64,000 bases of DNA, from contig OX485803.1 in the NCBI GenBank assembly GCA_950295325.1, positions 53,957,554 to 54,021,553 of the forward strand. The letters run 5' to 3'. This DNA comes from Polytrichum commune. Taxonomy: Eukaryota; Streptophyta; Polytrichopsida; Polytrichales; Polytrichaceae. The position numbers were made by a program, and so were the translations under genes. The notes beneath the pieces were generated by a model. That model saw nothing but the letters and a program-made list of their open reading frames with translations, was not told where the DNA came from and searched no databases. Positions 23,101 to 37,600 of this stretch are shown piece by piece (position 1 is the stretch's first letter; the number at the start of each line of letters is the position of its first letter).

Positions 23101-24448
23101 TCATCACCCGTCACTATTTTGCCTCAGAAACGTCATCTTGACTCAGTCCTATCTTCCTCTAAAATGGTCCAAATTGATCCTCTTAGTCTTCATAGTAATC
23201 GCTCGATCGTCTCTGATTTTGATCATGTGACGCTAGATGAAGCCAAGTCTAGTCTTGATTGGCCTAAATGGTTAGCAGCCTTAAACGTTGAGTATCCTTC
23301 CTTGAGGAAACACAAAGTATTTGGTCCTTTGGGTACTAATCTTGCCACCAAACCGGTAGGTTTCAAACTTATTTTTACTAAGAAAAGAAATGCCCAAAGG
23401 CATGTTGTTCGATATAAAATCCACCTAGTCGCTCAAGGGTTCACCCAACAACCTAGAGTAGATTATGAATTTATTTATTCTCTTGTTATGGACTCGAATA
23501 CTTTTCGTTACCTGTTAGGTATGGCCGTGCAATATTCCTTATAAACTCAACTTCTTGATGTAGTTATTGCTTATCTTTATGGTCCCATAGACGTTGTCAT
23601 ACATATCAGACCTCCACCTGACTTCCTCTCGGAAACTCCACCAGAGGATACTCAAGGATCTTATTATGGCCTCAAAATCTAGAAAGCTCTCTATGGCTTG
23701 AACAAGCCGGTAGAATGTGGTACAAGCACCTACAGGATTTCTTGCTTCACCACCAGTTTCAGCATGATCAAACTTTGCCATGTCTCTTCACCCTGAAAGA
23801 CAAAACCGGCTTTGTGATCATTGCAGTATATGTTGATGATCTTAACCTTATAGGCACACCGGACACTTGTAGTCGTGTCATGAGCTTGCTCACCGCTCAA
23901 TTTGAAATGAAGTTGTTAGGCAAGACTATTTTTTGACTAGGTCTTCAAGTGGCTCACTTACCTGATGAAAATATTCTTCTCAAAATCTAGAAAGCTCTCT
24001 ATGGCTTGAACAAGCCGGTAGAATGTGGTACAAGCACCTACGGGATTTCTTGCTTCACCACCAGTTTCAGCATGATCAAACTTTGCCATGTCTCTTCACC
24101 CTGAAAGACAAAACCGGCTTTGTGATCATTGCAGTATATGTTGATGATCTTAACCTTATAGGCACACCGGACACTTGTAGTCGTATCATGAGCTTGCTCA
24201 CCGCTCAATTTGAAATGAAGTTGTTAGGCAAGACTATTTTTTGACTAGGTCTTCAAGTGACTCACTTACCTAATGAAAATATTCTTCTCCATCAAACCAC
24301 CTATACACAAAACCTCTTGAAAAGGTTTAATATGGACCATGCGAGTCCACTTTCCGCCCCTATGATGGGACAAAGTAGAACTTTTAATTATCCCTACCGT
24401 CCTTGCAAGGAGGAGGAGGAGGAGGGGTTCTATGATAAGAACAGGTAG
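23101..24448 (+). pseudogene. Reverse transcriptase of the copia element
   Basis: The N-terminal part carries WLAALNVEY, VGFKLIFTKKRN and HLVAQGFTQQPRVDYEF. The catalytic part carries the YVDD box in IIAVYVDDLNLIGTP, which appears twice (23715-23936 and 24023-24244) because of a 308-bp tandem duplication. The thumb-like QNLLKRFNMDHASPLSAPM follows. Stops at about 23544, 23681 and 23936 and frameshifts make it non-functional. Confidence 0.9.
23671..24286 (+). repeat. 308-bp tandem duplication in copia reverse transcriptase
   Basis: 23671-23978 and 23979-24286 are direct copies, both starting CTCAAAATCTAGAAAGC and differing at only about four positions. The unit includes the YVDD catalytic box. 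The duplication is much younger than the decay of the surrounding element. Confidence 0.93.
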
Positions 24449-24493
24449 GAGCCCTTCTATATTTGTCTACATACATGCGTCCAGATATATTTT

Positions 24494-25134
24494 TTGCTAC
24501 TAGTGTGCTTGTCAGGCACAGTTAGAGACCCGGAGCGCGTCACTGGAATGGAGTCAAGCATTTGTTCCGATATCTCAGAGGCACGGAAGATTTGGGTTTG
24601 CACTACACCAAGGATGGAACTCCAGAGATCACTGGATATGTTGATGCGGGTTTCAAGCCAGATAAGACTTCTGGGAAATCCCAGATTGGATACATTTTTC
24701 TCAAGAACAATGCACCGATATCATGAAAGTCTATGAAGCAGACTGTCACGACCACCTCTGTAAACCACTCGGAGCTTATTGCGTTTCACGAAGCTACCAG
24801 AGAGGCAGTGTGGTTACGCACCATGCATAGGATTATCACGGAGCAGTGTGGACTCGCCCAAGATAACAAACCGATTGTTATCTTTGAAGACAATGTTGCA
24901 TGCGTAGCGCAAGTAGGAGTTGGATTCACCAAGACTAATCGGGTCAAGCATATTTGCCCTCAAATATTTGGATTCACTCAAGACCTCATATAGAGCGGGC
25001 AAATTGAAGTAAAGAAGGTTGATTCAGCTCACAATATAGCTTATATGTTGACCAAGGCTCTTCCAGCCTACACTCATAGAAGATTAGTGCAAGAGGTTGG
25101 GATGAGATTTCTTCATGAGATGGTTCATCTATGA
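24494..25134 (+). pseudogene. RNase H of the copia element
   Basis: Segments typical of copia RNase H can be read across frames: GYVDAGF-like residues near 24640, SVNHSELIAFHEATREAVWL, and IVIFEDNVACVAQVG followed by TNRVKHI. The tail resembles the copia C-terminus. Stops and frame changes show decay. Confidence 0.82.
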
Positions 25135-25228
25135 GTTATACTCTTTTCTAGATCTGTGAATTTCTCCTGATTCAGGTTTTTTTATCACATAGTAGTTTTT
25201 AACGAGGTAACTCTAGATCGAGGAGGAG

Positions 25229-25434
25229 TGTTAAAGTAAAAGCTAGCTATATAGAAGTAAGAGTTAACTAGCAGTTAACTTCAGTCCTATATAGAACTAG
25301 CAATTTACTTAAGTACGATCTATACGTCACCTAACATTATAATTCCAACCTAACCTATAAAAGGCGGCTCTCTCACAAGGAAAGACACACAAATTCATTT
25401 ATGTTTTGTAAGAGTTTGTACTAGAGTCGCAACA
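25229..25434 (+). repeat. 3' LTR of the copia element
   Basis: It matches the two parts of the 5' LTR and keeps the empty TA site where the other copy holds a MITE. It has TATAAAA at 25356-25362. A purine-rich tract precedes it. Confidence 0.88.
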
Positions 25435-25622
25435 TCATTAAGAACTGTTGTGACAATACTACAAACTCTTACATCAGACAAACTCTTGCACATGACAAAC
25501 GGTACATAACTAATGTGTGTCAACTTTGTGAGAGAGAGCCATCTTTTATAGGCTAGGTGGGGGTCACACTGCTAGGTGATTTTAAGATCGTACTTCAGTA
25601 AAATGCTAGTTCTATATAGCAC
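25435..25622 (-). repeat. Inverted, diverged LTR remnant of a related copia family
   Basis: Read on the minus strand, CTATATAGAACTAGCA, then GTACGATCT, CACCTA, CCTATAAAAG, GGCTCTCTC and AAGAGTTTGTA follow the same order as in the neighbouring LTR, with insertions and substitutions. It abuts the 3' end of the copia element tail to tail. Confidence 0.75.
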
Positions 25623-28600
25623 TCAAGCTAAATGTCTAATTCCCTCAATTGCAACCATAGGCCATATCACATATGTGTGTCATTATTTCAAAACACAATT
25701 CACAAATTTGTATCTTCCTTAATAAGAGATTTCACTATTGTAGCTTCATTCTTTAATGATTAGGATATCCTCAAAGGTTCATTTGCTTGATGATTCTTTG
25801 CATTAACATTTGGACATACATTTAGCATTTTTAATATCATTCTAAATTATTTCCAATTCCAATTAAATAAATAAATCTCCCCACTCTTTGGGTTATGAAT
25901 ACTTATCATGATTTCATTCAAGACTTCATTTGGCCCGCTTCGCAATGCCTTGATCTTTCACAATCGATAGCATGTGCACAACCTTTCAACATTTTGTCAA
26001 TGGGCATAATACTATAGTATATAAAAATTTATTACAAAGACGATGGTCTAGGTAATTTAATTCTATTAGTTATTGAGTTTTATACTTAGGCAACTTGTGA
26101 CCAAAATTTTTTCACAACAACCAAATATTGATTCTCTCAATCATGGTAATATTTTGTACATGGTAATATTTTTTTAACATGGTATTGACTTGCAAAGTTC
26201 TCTCTCAACCCATAATGAAGACCTGAATTCCACCAATGTTTTTCACTACGTAATGCCCCTCTGTATGAAGACAACTATATTCTACAAACTAGGTATTTTC
26301 CAAATTCTTTTCCTCCAATTTCACCCAATCATTTGTTTCATCAAATTTTAAACTGTGATTTAATTGCATTTATCCTCGCCTTCCACTCTTCAAAGACAAA
26401 AAGGGGATACATTTTGAGGATGAAAGCCTAATTGACATCATATGACCTTAATTAGAGATGAATTCACTCTCTCTATATCAGAAGGCTCAAATGACTGACA
26501 CACTTTAGATTTTTGCTTTTTTTCTCATTTCTTCTCACTTTTGGCATTTGAACATGTTGACCTAAATATCAGATAGTAATGAAGACATTAATCTCTCATT
26601 TGTTCATCTTTAGGTAATTTCTCAATTGACAAAGTATTATTATGATTTACCACTTTGAGTCACACTTGGTAGTAATCTTTGTTAAATTCTAACTTTCACT
26701 CCTTGGTGATATTATTTCTTTCATTTTCACTCATTGTTTCACAATATTCACTCATTTTGCTCTCAATAAATTTGTCTTTGCTCTCAAAGCTATGGCTAAT
26801 CACCTTTATGAAATCTCTTCGTTGCGCTCTGAAGAATCTCACTCACATTGTTCAAGCAATCTTCTCTTAGAAGGCCTTTCTTTCAAGATTATTAATGTTG
26901 CCTCTTCTACAAGTTTTCACTCATTATTTATGGGCATATCTAATTCAAACATGTTTTCCCCAAATGCTATGTGATATAATAAAATAGGCTAATTTTTTAC
27001 TTGGCCCACTACGATGTCTTTCATTCTAATCCCCCTCTTTGTTTTTGGCCTTACTCACTCATTTTTTTTCTCACAATGCACTCCTCATAATTATAGTCTC
27101 AGTGAATTCAAAGCCATTGGTTCATGTTCTCAAACAATAGCATGGTTATGTTGGAGTTATCCATCTTTCATAATATATAGTCATATCCAAAGCATAAATC
27201 GAATATCAATAAAAGCTCAAAATAGCAAAACAACAATGTTTACATGTTGTTCTTCAAAGGAGACCACCATGTTTGCACTGATCCCATCCTCCAAGGTGTT
27301 AGACAGTTGTGCTACTTGACACCATCTCCTTGTCGTCGTTCCCATCCTTCCGCCTCTTAGAAAACAATTGTTTGTTTGAGAAGATGAGTGAACTCTAGCC
27401 ACGGGTAGATCACTCCATTGTCAAGTTGAACACCATGTACGACCAAAAAAAATCTTCTTTTGGTAAGTTGCACCACCAAAATGGGTCAAAATTTTATCAA
27501 AATTTTATCATGAGTAGATATACACAGTACCTATGACATAGGTAAAAGTGGTAACTAAATTAGATAATTTGTTTTTTTCATAAAACATACCGTTTCTAAC
27601 TAGAATGACACAAAATTGAACTAAAACATTTATTAAAAAAATTTAAAGATGACTAAAAATTTCAAAAAAATATACAAAAGATACTATCAATGGTTATGTA
27701 TATGTAGAAAAAATATCATAAAATTTAAAATTATATATGGCATGTAATATAGGGGTAGCAAACTTTGTCCGCACGTGGTGTCAACTTGACAATGAAGTGA
27801 CCTCCCCGTGACTCTAGCCTATGGCCAACCGGCTTCAATTGTCTCTTTCGCGACTCTTGATAATTACGACTACGGCCTTTACCCAACTATTTATAATTAG
27901 TTAGTGGTATGTGGTTTTTTCCGTCACTATGGTAACTTGAAAACACTTTCTATGGATATGTTTACAATATCTGTCATGCTATCCTATTTCTCATTCATCC
28001 AACACAACATTTGGTAGAATTTGCATCGTAAGAAATGGGTGATAAAATTTATTATCATAAGTGATTGGAAGTATCAATGTTCATGCTTGCAATATCTTAG
28101 TATCTATTGAAAGTAAGTTGGATATGAGTTATTGATTGCTATAGCCACAAGTTGATTGTCATTTCAATTTGAGGCTCATTCTACCACGTTTAAATTGAGG
28201 AATTGGTTAAAGACAGGAATAACGTGCCCTACGATGCATACATGATTTAAAAAGACCAATTAGGTGTTTTACATGTGTTTACGACATCGCATTATTGATT
28301 CATTTGTAATTAAAATTATTTATGGTGAGTCACACATGCAATATCCCAAAGGCTAAATCCAAAGAAGAAGAACATGGTCTCTTAACATGATATGTGGCAT
28401 TGGCCTATAGTTGCAGCTAACATGATACTTGGTTACTCTTTCAAAGACCAAATAAAAGATAATTACTAGACTATGCAACTAAATAACCATAAATCAAACA
28501 AAAATGGAAACCATGTAAGGGTGACAACACAACCTATTTAAGCTATATTAAAAGGGCTAAATTAACATGAAACTAATGACTACACCAAAGTGCCCTTAGC

Positions 28601-31600
28601 TTTGGTAAAAAAAATAAAAAATGAATTATTACATGCAAGACAATTAACAATGGTTGACCATGTGATTAAGCACCGCACAAGGTTCAAATAAAATAAACAC
28701 ATTGGGTAAAATACGTAAGTTCAATGAAATCACAAATGCATGTATTGTTGATGGAAGAACTTTAAATCTTTATCCCATAATACATTATATTATTAAAATT
28801 TCAAATCTGGAATAACATGAAATAGACTTCTGTTTGTCATAATTAAACTTATTTGAGACACCTAGATGATATGAAATCACCTTTTAAGTCTTCCTATTGT
28901 GATCCCTAGAGTTTTCCTATCCAAAACCCAAACCACACCACTTTAATAATATAAACATATTACGTAGTCATTGATTCAATGGCATTTTGTTGAAAACTAC
29001 TCCCAACACCTAAGGCAAAGGAAAATATTGTTTACATCCAATTGTCATGTATGGACTGTAGTAAAATCTTGGTTACAAACAAACCCATGCAAACAATCAG
29101 GGAAGACTTAAAAGGTGACTTGTATATCGTCTAGGTGTCTTAGATAAGTTTGGTTACGGAAAACACAAGGGTATTTCACTTTATTTCAGATTAGGAATGA
29201 CAATTGGTTTATGGATAAGGGATAAAAACTCTAAAAACCTCTCCAGGTCAGTACACGCAAATGTGACAGTCTCTCATCTCACTCTAATTTCCCAATCAAT
29301 CGTCTGGTAGTGAGTTCATTTAGATCAAGTGCAGTGCACAAACATAGGCACAACCATAGTCTTGCATAAGTATCCCATTTTTGTCTCGTTACCAAAGCCA
29401 CGGGCACTTCGGCGTAGTCAATAGTCTTTCATTCATTAATATCATTTAATGTAACTTGAACATGCAGTGCGGTAATCCTTTCAAGATGGTCCGTCTTCTT
29501 TAATTAGATCCAATCTTAATTATATGGTCCGACAATTGTCTTTTACCTGGTCTTGGCCAAGGCAATCATTATCTCTTTCCTCAAGGCAATAAGTCAAAAC
29601 CCACTTATGCATGTTAACATATTCTCACATCACTCATAAACTCATTTCGTTGATTTAAGGTTCCAATTCCATATTTTAAAATCTCAAAACCTTTAATTCA
29701 TCAATTCATTCCATTTACCATTCTTATAATTAATGCTTAAACAATCCAATTCGTAAGGGGAATGGAATTATACATTAACCTTAATTCCCTTAAGGTTTTA
29801 ATTAGCAATCACGACTTACCGATATCATAAGCGGCACGTCCTTTTGTCTTCTCCGACTCCGGTTAACCTTTCGCAGTCAATGGTCTTGATACGTTGACAC
29901 TTTATGTTTCATCAAAGGTTAGCAACAATTTCTCCATTTACACTACAACGACCATAGACTTACTTGTTCAATCCAACAATTATATGCAACGACAAATCTC
30001 ACCTTTTGCTTCCGAATCATGACCTCAAAAAGTGGAATTGAAGGTTACGAGGTTAATTCATTATATCGGTTTCAAGTTTGATTAATGCGAGAACAAATCC
30101 TTACAAAATTGAGACTGGCAATTTGCTTAAGTTGCATACTTAGAAGCCTTAATTATCTAACCGATCACAATTCAACGAGACAATTCATTGTCTATAATTC
30201 CATGCTTAATGTATCTCCAATTCCTTGCTTCCTAATCACTCTAAGATTCCATTCCTTCCTCGAGTAGGCTACCAGATCCTATAATTTACTCTCAATCCGC
30301 ACAAGACAATAGACTGACCCATTCGAACTCTCGTGTGTAATACTCGGAAATTATTACCAGAATCCGAGTCTCTTTGCTCATCTATCTTAGACAATGGCCT
30401 CGTCATCATTCACCAAACTCCATCAATGGCTTCCTAAATGATTTGACCAAACATTGTGAGTATGAATATTATCAATAATATATTATTTATAATAAATTCA
30501 ATCAACCAAACCTCATGTATTAGCCCGGGTACCGAACAGAAGTCGATCTACGATTATAAAAGCAGTTTAGACTAGGCCATAGCCTCAAATTACTTACAAG
30601 TCTCGCACTCGAATACACAAATTGCCATATTAGTCGACAACACACCCACAGGGCATCTCACAGTCGCTCAACGAGATTACAGTGTTCGCAATTCAATTAA
30701 TGTATGGGTTTCCAGCAGATTGCATTGCTTCAATCCCTCCGGAACAACAAACAATAGACTTGAAATTTAACTAAGAAGTTAATCGTTAATTGCATAAAAT
30801 CTCACCACTAAAATATATGGCTTTATACACGTATCCTGACATAGAAGACAAAACTCGTAGCTAATTCAAATATTAATGTAACCCAGTCCATTCACCCTGG
30901 AATTACTTCAGATTGTATCTCAATTCCCAAAAAATCATTCAAAAGACAATTAACTAGGATAGATTTCAAAATGTTCTACAATCAAATCACACCTTTCCTC
31001 TTCGGCTCTCCCAACCTTTGCTCAACTTCCGAGAGATAATTATGAGTTCTCAACTCCTTTGTATCCCGCACGAGCCGGTTGAGTCCCCGTAACTACCTCG
31101 GCTACAAACAAACTATTGTCCTTACTAATTATTGTTTCCAATCTCACAAGACTATTGCCCGTTCCCACTAGTCCTTTGAGGCAATGTCTACATGAATAAA
31201 GGTTCTATTTTCACTTGTTTCAGAAATGAACCAAAAAACTTGAAATTTACTACTACTTGGACCAAGCATGAAGGAATTCTTGCATAAATTCTTCAAATTT
31301 TCACCGTCATTCTTTGGACGTGTTGCAAATGAGAGAAAATAAAATAAAATAAAATAAAATAAAACATTCCATTGTGCAACAACTTTATAAGTAGTGTGGT
31401 GTTGGATTCCTTTCACATCCCAACATCTCACTCATGAATTTGCAACAACATTGTGTGTCATCCAAACACTTCCACAAAAAATAATGCAATCCGTTTGATT
31501 TCAAGATTTACAAGTGGCATGTGTTATTTTCTTGCTCAATATCAAATATTGTAAGTAGGTCATGATCACAAAAGCCTCACTCGATAATTTGCTCATGGCC

Positions 31601-34600
31601 TCTCATTGATATATTATATGCGCTCACTAGATTCAAATCATAGCAACATACAACAATGGACTTGCAATTGTAAGAGTGTAGTACATGTTTTTAAGAAGTT
31701 GCATTACTTTCTTGACTGAGAAGACATTGTACGCAATATGCATTTATATTCTTTGCATAATAAATAGCACACAAGCTTGTACCAATACTCACTCAAGTCT
31801 ACATCTTCTCTATGATTCTACAGTTACTTCTATAGACAACCTAAAATTTTTTTAGCATGAAGGATAAAGATTATTATGATATAACCAATAGATCAACTTA
31901 CAATATAGTATAATTTAATGGATATTAAATAATCAAGCAAGTCTTTCATACTTTTTTTTTTTCATATACATTTTCTTAATACAAAATTTTGTGGAGCCAA
32001 TTATTTAGTTTATTGTATTGATGTTGTCAGGGGTTTCATGTTGTTTGTTGACCTCTTTCCATAACGGGGGGAGGGGGGGGGGGATGTTTTGGTGCCAAGT
32101 GATGTGCAAAGGTGTAATGTCGGTTAGTTTAGGCCTGCAATCATGTGTTTGGAAGGTGGCGAGGGTAATTGTTAATTTGATTACCTCTTCGCCTCCTATT
32201 GCCTCAACGCATTGACATTGTTGTAGGCACAGTGAAGTATGTCCAAGGAATTAAGAAAGAAAGGATTCGCAAAAAGAAAAAAGCCAATGATTTACCCTCA
32301 GTGCTCCTTGATGTGAGAAAAATTGGACATGATGATTGATGAAAGAGTTTGATGAGCGGGAGGTATAGTTCTTGATAAATAAAATTGCGAGCGCCAATGA
32401 TTGCCACGATCCTCACGTATTTTTCCTTCCATAGTCAAGACTCTTGTTGAAGTGTGGTGCACTCTTTTAGATATGTGTGTGTGTATGTGTTGAGGATGTG
32501 GAAGTAAATAGGATTTTTGGATTGAATATTGGTAGTTCACTTGGATTGTTTTCACTCCTTACTTGTATTACTTACTATTGCTTCGTGACTTCTGTTTGGA
32601 ATCCCTTTCTTCAAACCCTAAACTAACTTCAAATGTCATGCGTCTATCAATAATAATTTATGTGGATTGTGGCAATGGAAGTAGAGGTGTCTTATAGCTT
32701 CGGTAATTTCAAGGTTGTTCAAATGCTTGGTTGTATCATGAATGAAGTTCGAATCTCATATTATTCGTAATGTGCTCAATTGTCATTGTGCATTACTTTT
32801 TGATGCAGTAGTTGCAAATTTTTTGGAGGGATCCATTCTAAGGAAAATTTGTATGCAAGGATCAAAATAAGGAGTGTGTCGAGGCACGATGTTGGTGACA
32901 ATGACTTTGCCTTACTTGTTAATTCAAAGTTCTTATGTGACAAAGTACATAGTGTTGCTAACGTGTTTGTATGTGGATTTTTTCTTTCCTAAAATATTTA
33001 CTAAAGGGTGCATTATATTAATTGAATGCCCAAATAAGTAGTGTTGAATAACGTATATAATGAAAGATATATTTAAGCATTCATTGAGAGAATTTATGAA
33101 AGATGGTAACACAACGATACGGATGTATGTGAAGCTCATTGTGAGTAATAAGGATTTGAAGTTATGGACCACCTTTTATGATGTTTTCAAATAAGAGCTT
33201 AATAGCTCTTTTAATAGCTCTATCCCATTTTTTTACCAATATCAAATTTGTTTATGGAGAATGACAATACTTCTAGAGCCTCCTTAGTGTCCTCTTTATC
33301 AAATGATGAGATACTTATAGATTCCAACCTATGGGAGTATTTAGGATACTATTTTAAATTATGAAGTGGTTACAATCAAAGAACCCTTTGTTTGCACTAA
33401 ATGGTGACAAATGCATTACTTTAAAAAAAATTCCTTGATGTGTCTATGTCTTTATTGAATGTGGATGTAGTCTTCCCCACACCCTTTTGCTACTAATATT
33501 TGAGGATATTTTATTTCATCCTCGACCATTGCAAAGCACCCTAGAGATCAAAGCAAAAAAGACAAATGCGGCCATGGAGAAGACTCTGATGGATAGCCGC
33601 CATCGAAGTGAGAGAGAGGGAGTCTAGGAATGGCGACAAGTCGGCGGGAATGCAGTTGGGAACAAGAACCGATTGGGGAACGCAACCTCGACCAAAAAAT
33701 GAGCAGCCATTGGACCATACTAAACTTAGTAGAAAGAGTTAGACCTCGTATGGAAGTAAGTAGATGACAAACATACCAATGGATGTGAATCCCTTGAATG
33801 AACATTAACCAATTTTGAATGGATATACCGGATGAGATTGCACGAGATGCAACGGCACGTTTAGGCATATGGTAGAATGCACCACATGTCTTTCACGGGT
33901 ATATACATATATAACACATGAATATTTCCCAAAATATATTTTATATGATAAACATACAAATTCAGATTATTTAATATTAAAAATAGTAAAACTAAACATT
34001 TGACAATAGGGAAGGGAAGTTTAACCACCCATTAAGGAAACCATAGATTTTAGATCATGTATAAAGGGGCACAAAAGACGCCTAAAGGATCTTATTCCAC
34101 ATTGTACATTCCATGTGAGCGTCGAAGACTTTCGGGAGTGAAGACCTTGACGACATGAAGACTCTTGGAGACTTGAAACCTTTGAAGACTAAAAGACTTA
34201 GAGAAATCTACCAAAGCAATCTCAAATCCAAGACTTAGAGAAATTCATCCAATTTTTTTCTTAAAAGAAAAGACTTAAAATACGAGAAGTGAGCCTCAAC
34301 ATGAACTTATGGAAGGTTTTCCAAAACATGTGATAATACTAAATCTTAAATTGATAAGTTAGTGAACTTACCTATACATTAAGGTTCTCAATTAGCATCG
34401 GATTTGAGGTTTTGAGTTAAATTTGGAATGATGTGTGAAATCTAATTTGGCATGTGTAAAGCCATCATGGGAAAAAGAGATGATAGTGGAAGAAGGATCA
34501 TGAAGATGCCATCAAGTAGTCCAATTCACCCATACATGAAATTTAACTAGGATAGCCACATCATAAGGAACATCATGCCAATCTAGACCTAGGTGTATTA

Positions 34601-37600
34601 AAATTAGCAAGGGAATATACTCGAATTATGATTATATGCTTATGTGAAGATCTTGAAACTTTGACTAAACACTTTTGGAATTGGATCGAATGAATGTTGA
34701 TATAAGCCATGCAAGCCATGAAATGAATAAGAGTATTTACAAATGATATTAGGCATTGGAAGCGATGTTGGAAATATGAACTTTTTCTATTCCAAGACTC
34801 TTAACCTTGATATTAGAATCTTAGGGAAACATAAACTTGTAAGTCTTGAGCACCTACTCCATGGATATTCCTAAGAGATTGAAAAAATAAATTCTTTGAA
34901 ACTAATAAAATATATGTATATTGAAATTACAAAGGGATAAGAGATATAAAATTACCATTGATGGATGCATCTAGATAACCTCTGATTTGGAGGAGTTCAA
35001 AGTATACCTAGAAGGGAGTAGTTATCCTCACCCCTAGGGATAGGGATTCACTAGCACACTTCATAAGGCAAGGTATTACATACAAACAATTTGGATTAAT
35101 GTTTTAGGTTTCCATAAGAATTTATAATTTACTCAAGGCGTGATATTTAGGCAACCGGTCAAGTAGCGGGTTGCACCGTCTAAGGTTGAAAGACCCTTTG
35201 ACCAAAAGATGACCTCAACAACCATATTTAAAATACCGACTATCTTTCCATTAGACAGAGGAAAAGGTTTTCTTTTAGATCTAGAAGCTTTGGACGCATC
35301 CTTCATGGGTGCAAATACTATGTTTAGTGAATTTAGATAGCATATGATTCTCCTTTTTAAGGCCATGGTTAATGAATGTTGATAGTATACACTTTAATAT
35401 GATATATTTATTAGTTGACCACATACATATCATTCTCTACTAGGATGTTAGTCATAACAGTTGTAAGTTCCCTTTTAATTCTAGTAAGCATCAACATGCA
35501 CAACTTTTGTTCCATACTATGAGGAAGTAGCATTATATTATCACATGTTGAACTAATAGGAGTGTTAATATAGCATGGAGCTTTTTGGCACCTAAAGAAT
35601 TTTCTAGATGTGAAGCAATAGAATGAGTAAGCCCTACATGAGCTATAAAATTTGTATGCTCAACTTCATGTGTAAACAAGTATAACAATACATCTATTAT
35701 CATACAACCATTGTGTAAATCTATTCATCTACCTCTATTACTGCTTCTTAGATCTCTAAGTGATCTCTATTTGTTCTCATATGAAGAATTACATATCCTA
35801 GATCTATTATCCCATTAAAAAAATCACATATATCATATGTTTTGGCTCTGTTTCTCTAGAGCGTTTGGATTTTGATATTATCTTATGTATTATGTCGAGT
35901 TCCAACATCTACACACACTCAAATATTATTTAATATCTTTGTCTTCATACATGCTTTAAAATTTTAGAGGATGATGCATATGTATAGTTGTCCTATGATG
36001 TTCTATAGAATAATAGGTGGTAATATACACCATCAATATATTCAAAAGAGTTTTTAAAGAAGAGCTCAATGATCTCATCACCACTTACTATTGATGACTC
36101 AAGTAATTGTATTTTTTGCGACATCGTTATTGATGACACTACGTATGTGAGATCTTTTTGTTTTCATAGAGTATCATTTTTGCACATACGAACACATTTG
36201 ATGTCTAGTTCGTACTATCCTATTGCACATACATCAAGGGACGTAGAAGCCTCTAATATATTTAGATCTATGCATTCAAAAGTGCATTGTAGTATTGCTT
36301 TGCATTTTCTCCTTTAAATCTCAATGGAATATTACTCTCATTGTATGCTTATTTTTTATTGCATTTTCATCTCTAGTTCCTTCTTTGGGCATGCCTTTCC
36401 ATCAAATACAAACACTCAATAAATCTTATCTCTAGGTATCATTAAGTATCATCTCTAAGTATTGCCTTTCTAATCATATCAATACAATATGAACCATGCT
36501 TTGGTATTTCAAATGCTTCATGGTTTAATATGCCCTTAGCTTCCTTCATAAATAACTTCTTTATATACAATGATGTACAACACATTTAGTTACAATAAAC
36601 ATGAAAGCTTTAACATTAACGACGACAATTATCATCCTCCGTATATTGTACAAGGGGACCCTATGTATTAAGGGTAATAGTATTATCAGCATTTCGATTG
36701 GAGACATGAAACTCTTACTATTGTGTTTTTTTAAAAAAAAATTACAAAATCGAAATATCTTTGTATCTAGTAGAGATAATAGTGATATAATATCAATATA
36801 AATGTAATAGTGAGATTGTTGTCTTTACAAGATGGCAATGTCAATAGCTAGAAACATGAGAAGGAGAACTTTGAGACAAACACTAGTTTATCGAGCAAAG
36901 ATCTTGAGAAGGGTATTGGTATTGTTTTTGTATATGTGAGACTCATGATGCTAAAGACAAATGATAAAAAGTTTGAGAAGATCAAGATACTCAACATATG
37001 GTAAGAAACATATACGTATTGTATTTGTCATAAAAGACATCAGTTGTAGAGATGGTTGCCTATTAAGTAGTACGTAGTCTTTATCCTTTTGTACTTTAAT
37101 ATTGTTGCAAAAAAGAAGTAGGAATACCTACTTCATAATCTTTTATATTGGAATAAGGAGGGATTCTCATCTCTTGCGCAATGTTTATTTCTCTTGCCAA
37201 GGATATACTTTCTAAATATTCCATTGTTCCAAGTATTTATTTATCAAGCATTCTTCATTGTTTCCAAAGGAATCCCTCCCCAATTATTGTACAAAAAAAT
37301 TGTATACAAGGCTACAAACAAGAGAATTGTATTATTTGGGAAAATGTTATTTGACAAGTCGATTATTGGCAATATGCTATACAGTCGAGTCCACTTTCCC
37401 AATAATAGCTTCGCTATAGGAAATGGATTTGGAGAAGTTATGTCATAATACGGTGGACCACAAGCATGATAATTGGTATGGGAGAAACAACAAGAGGTAT
37501 TGTGAGTGAGCATCTTTGCACATTCCTAGAATATATGATATACAATTACTCATACATTGTGTTCGTAGCCAAAGTAGGGAGGATGGATAAGACTCATGCA

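Larger units (their letters stand above)
19489..25434 (+). mobile_element. Ty1/copia LTR retrotransposon, decayed, with nested MITEs
   Basis: The LTRs are 19489-20034 (interrupted by a MITE) and 25229-25434, with a shared start TTAAAGTAAAAGCTAGC and a shared end AGAGTCGCAAC. The internal order is gag, CCHC knuckle, protease, integrase, reverse transcriptase, RNase H, which is the Ty1/copia order. Stops and frameshifts occur throughout. Two MITEs (19560-19897 and 22679-23092) and a 308-bp tandem duplication interrupt it. The purine-rich GAGGAGGAG just before the 3' LTR is the likely polypurine tract. I could not find a clear target duplication. Confidence 0.93.

Noticed and set aside
26679-27402. 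Cluster of short frames suggesting a gene fragment
   Set aside because: The frames are hydrophobic or low-complexity, lie on both strands and match no family I know.
32204-32555. Minus-strand frames of 70 and 85 codons
   Set aside because: They lie in low-complexity AT-rich DNA, have no motif and are no longer than chance frames nearby.
33548-33868. 106-codon minus-strand frame
   Set aside because: There is no recognisable domain, splice context or conserved pattern; it may be repeat-derived but cannot be supported.
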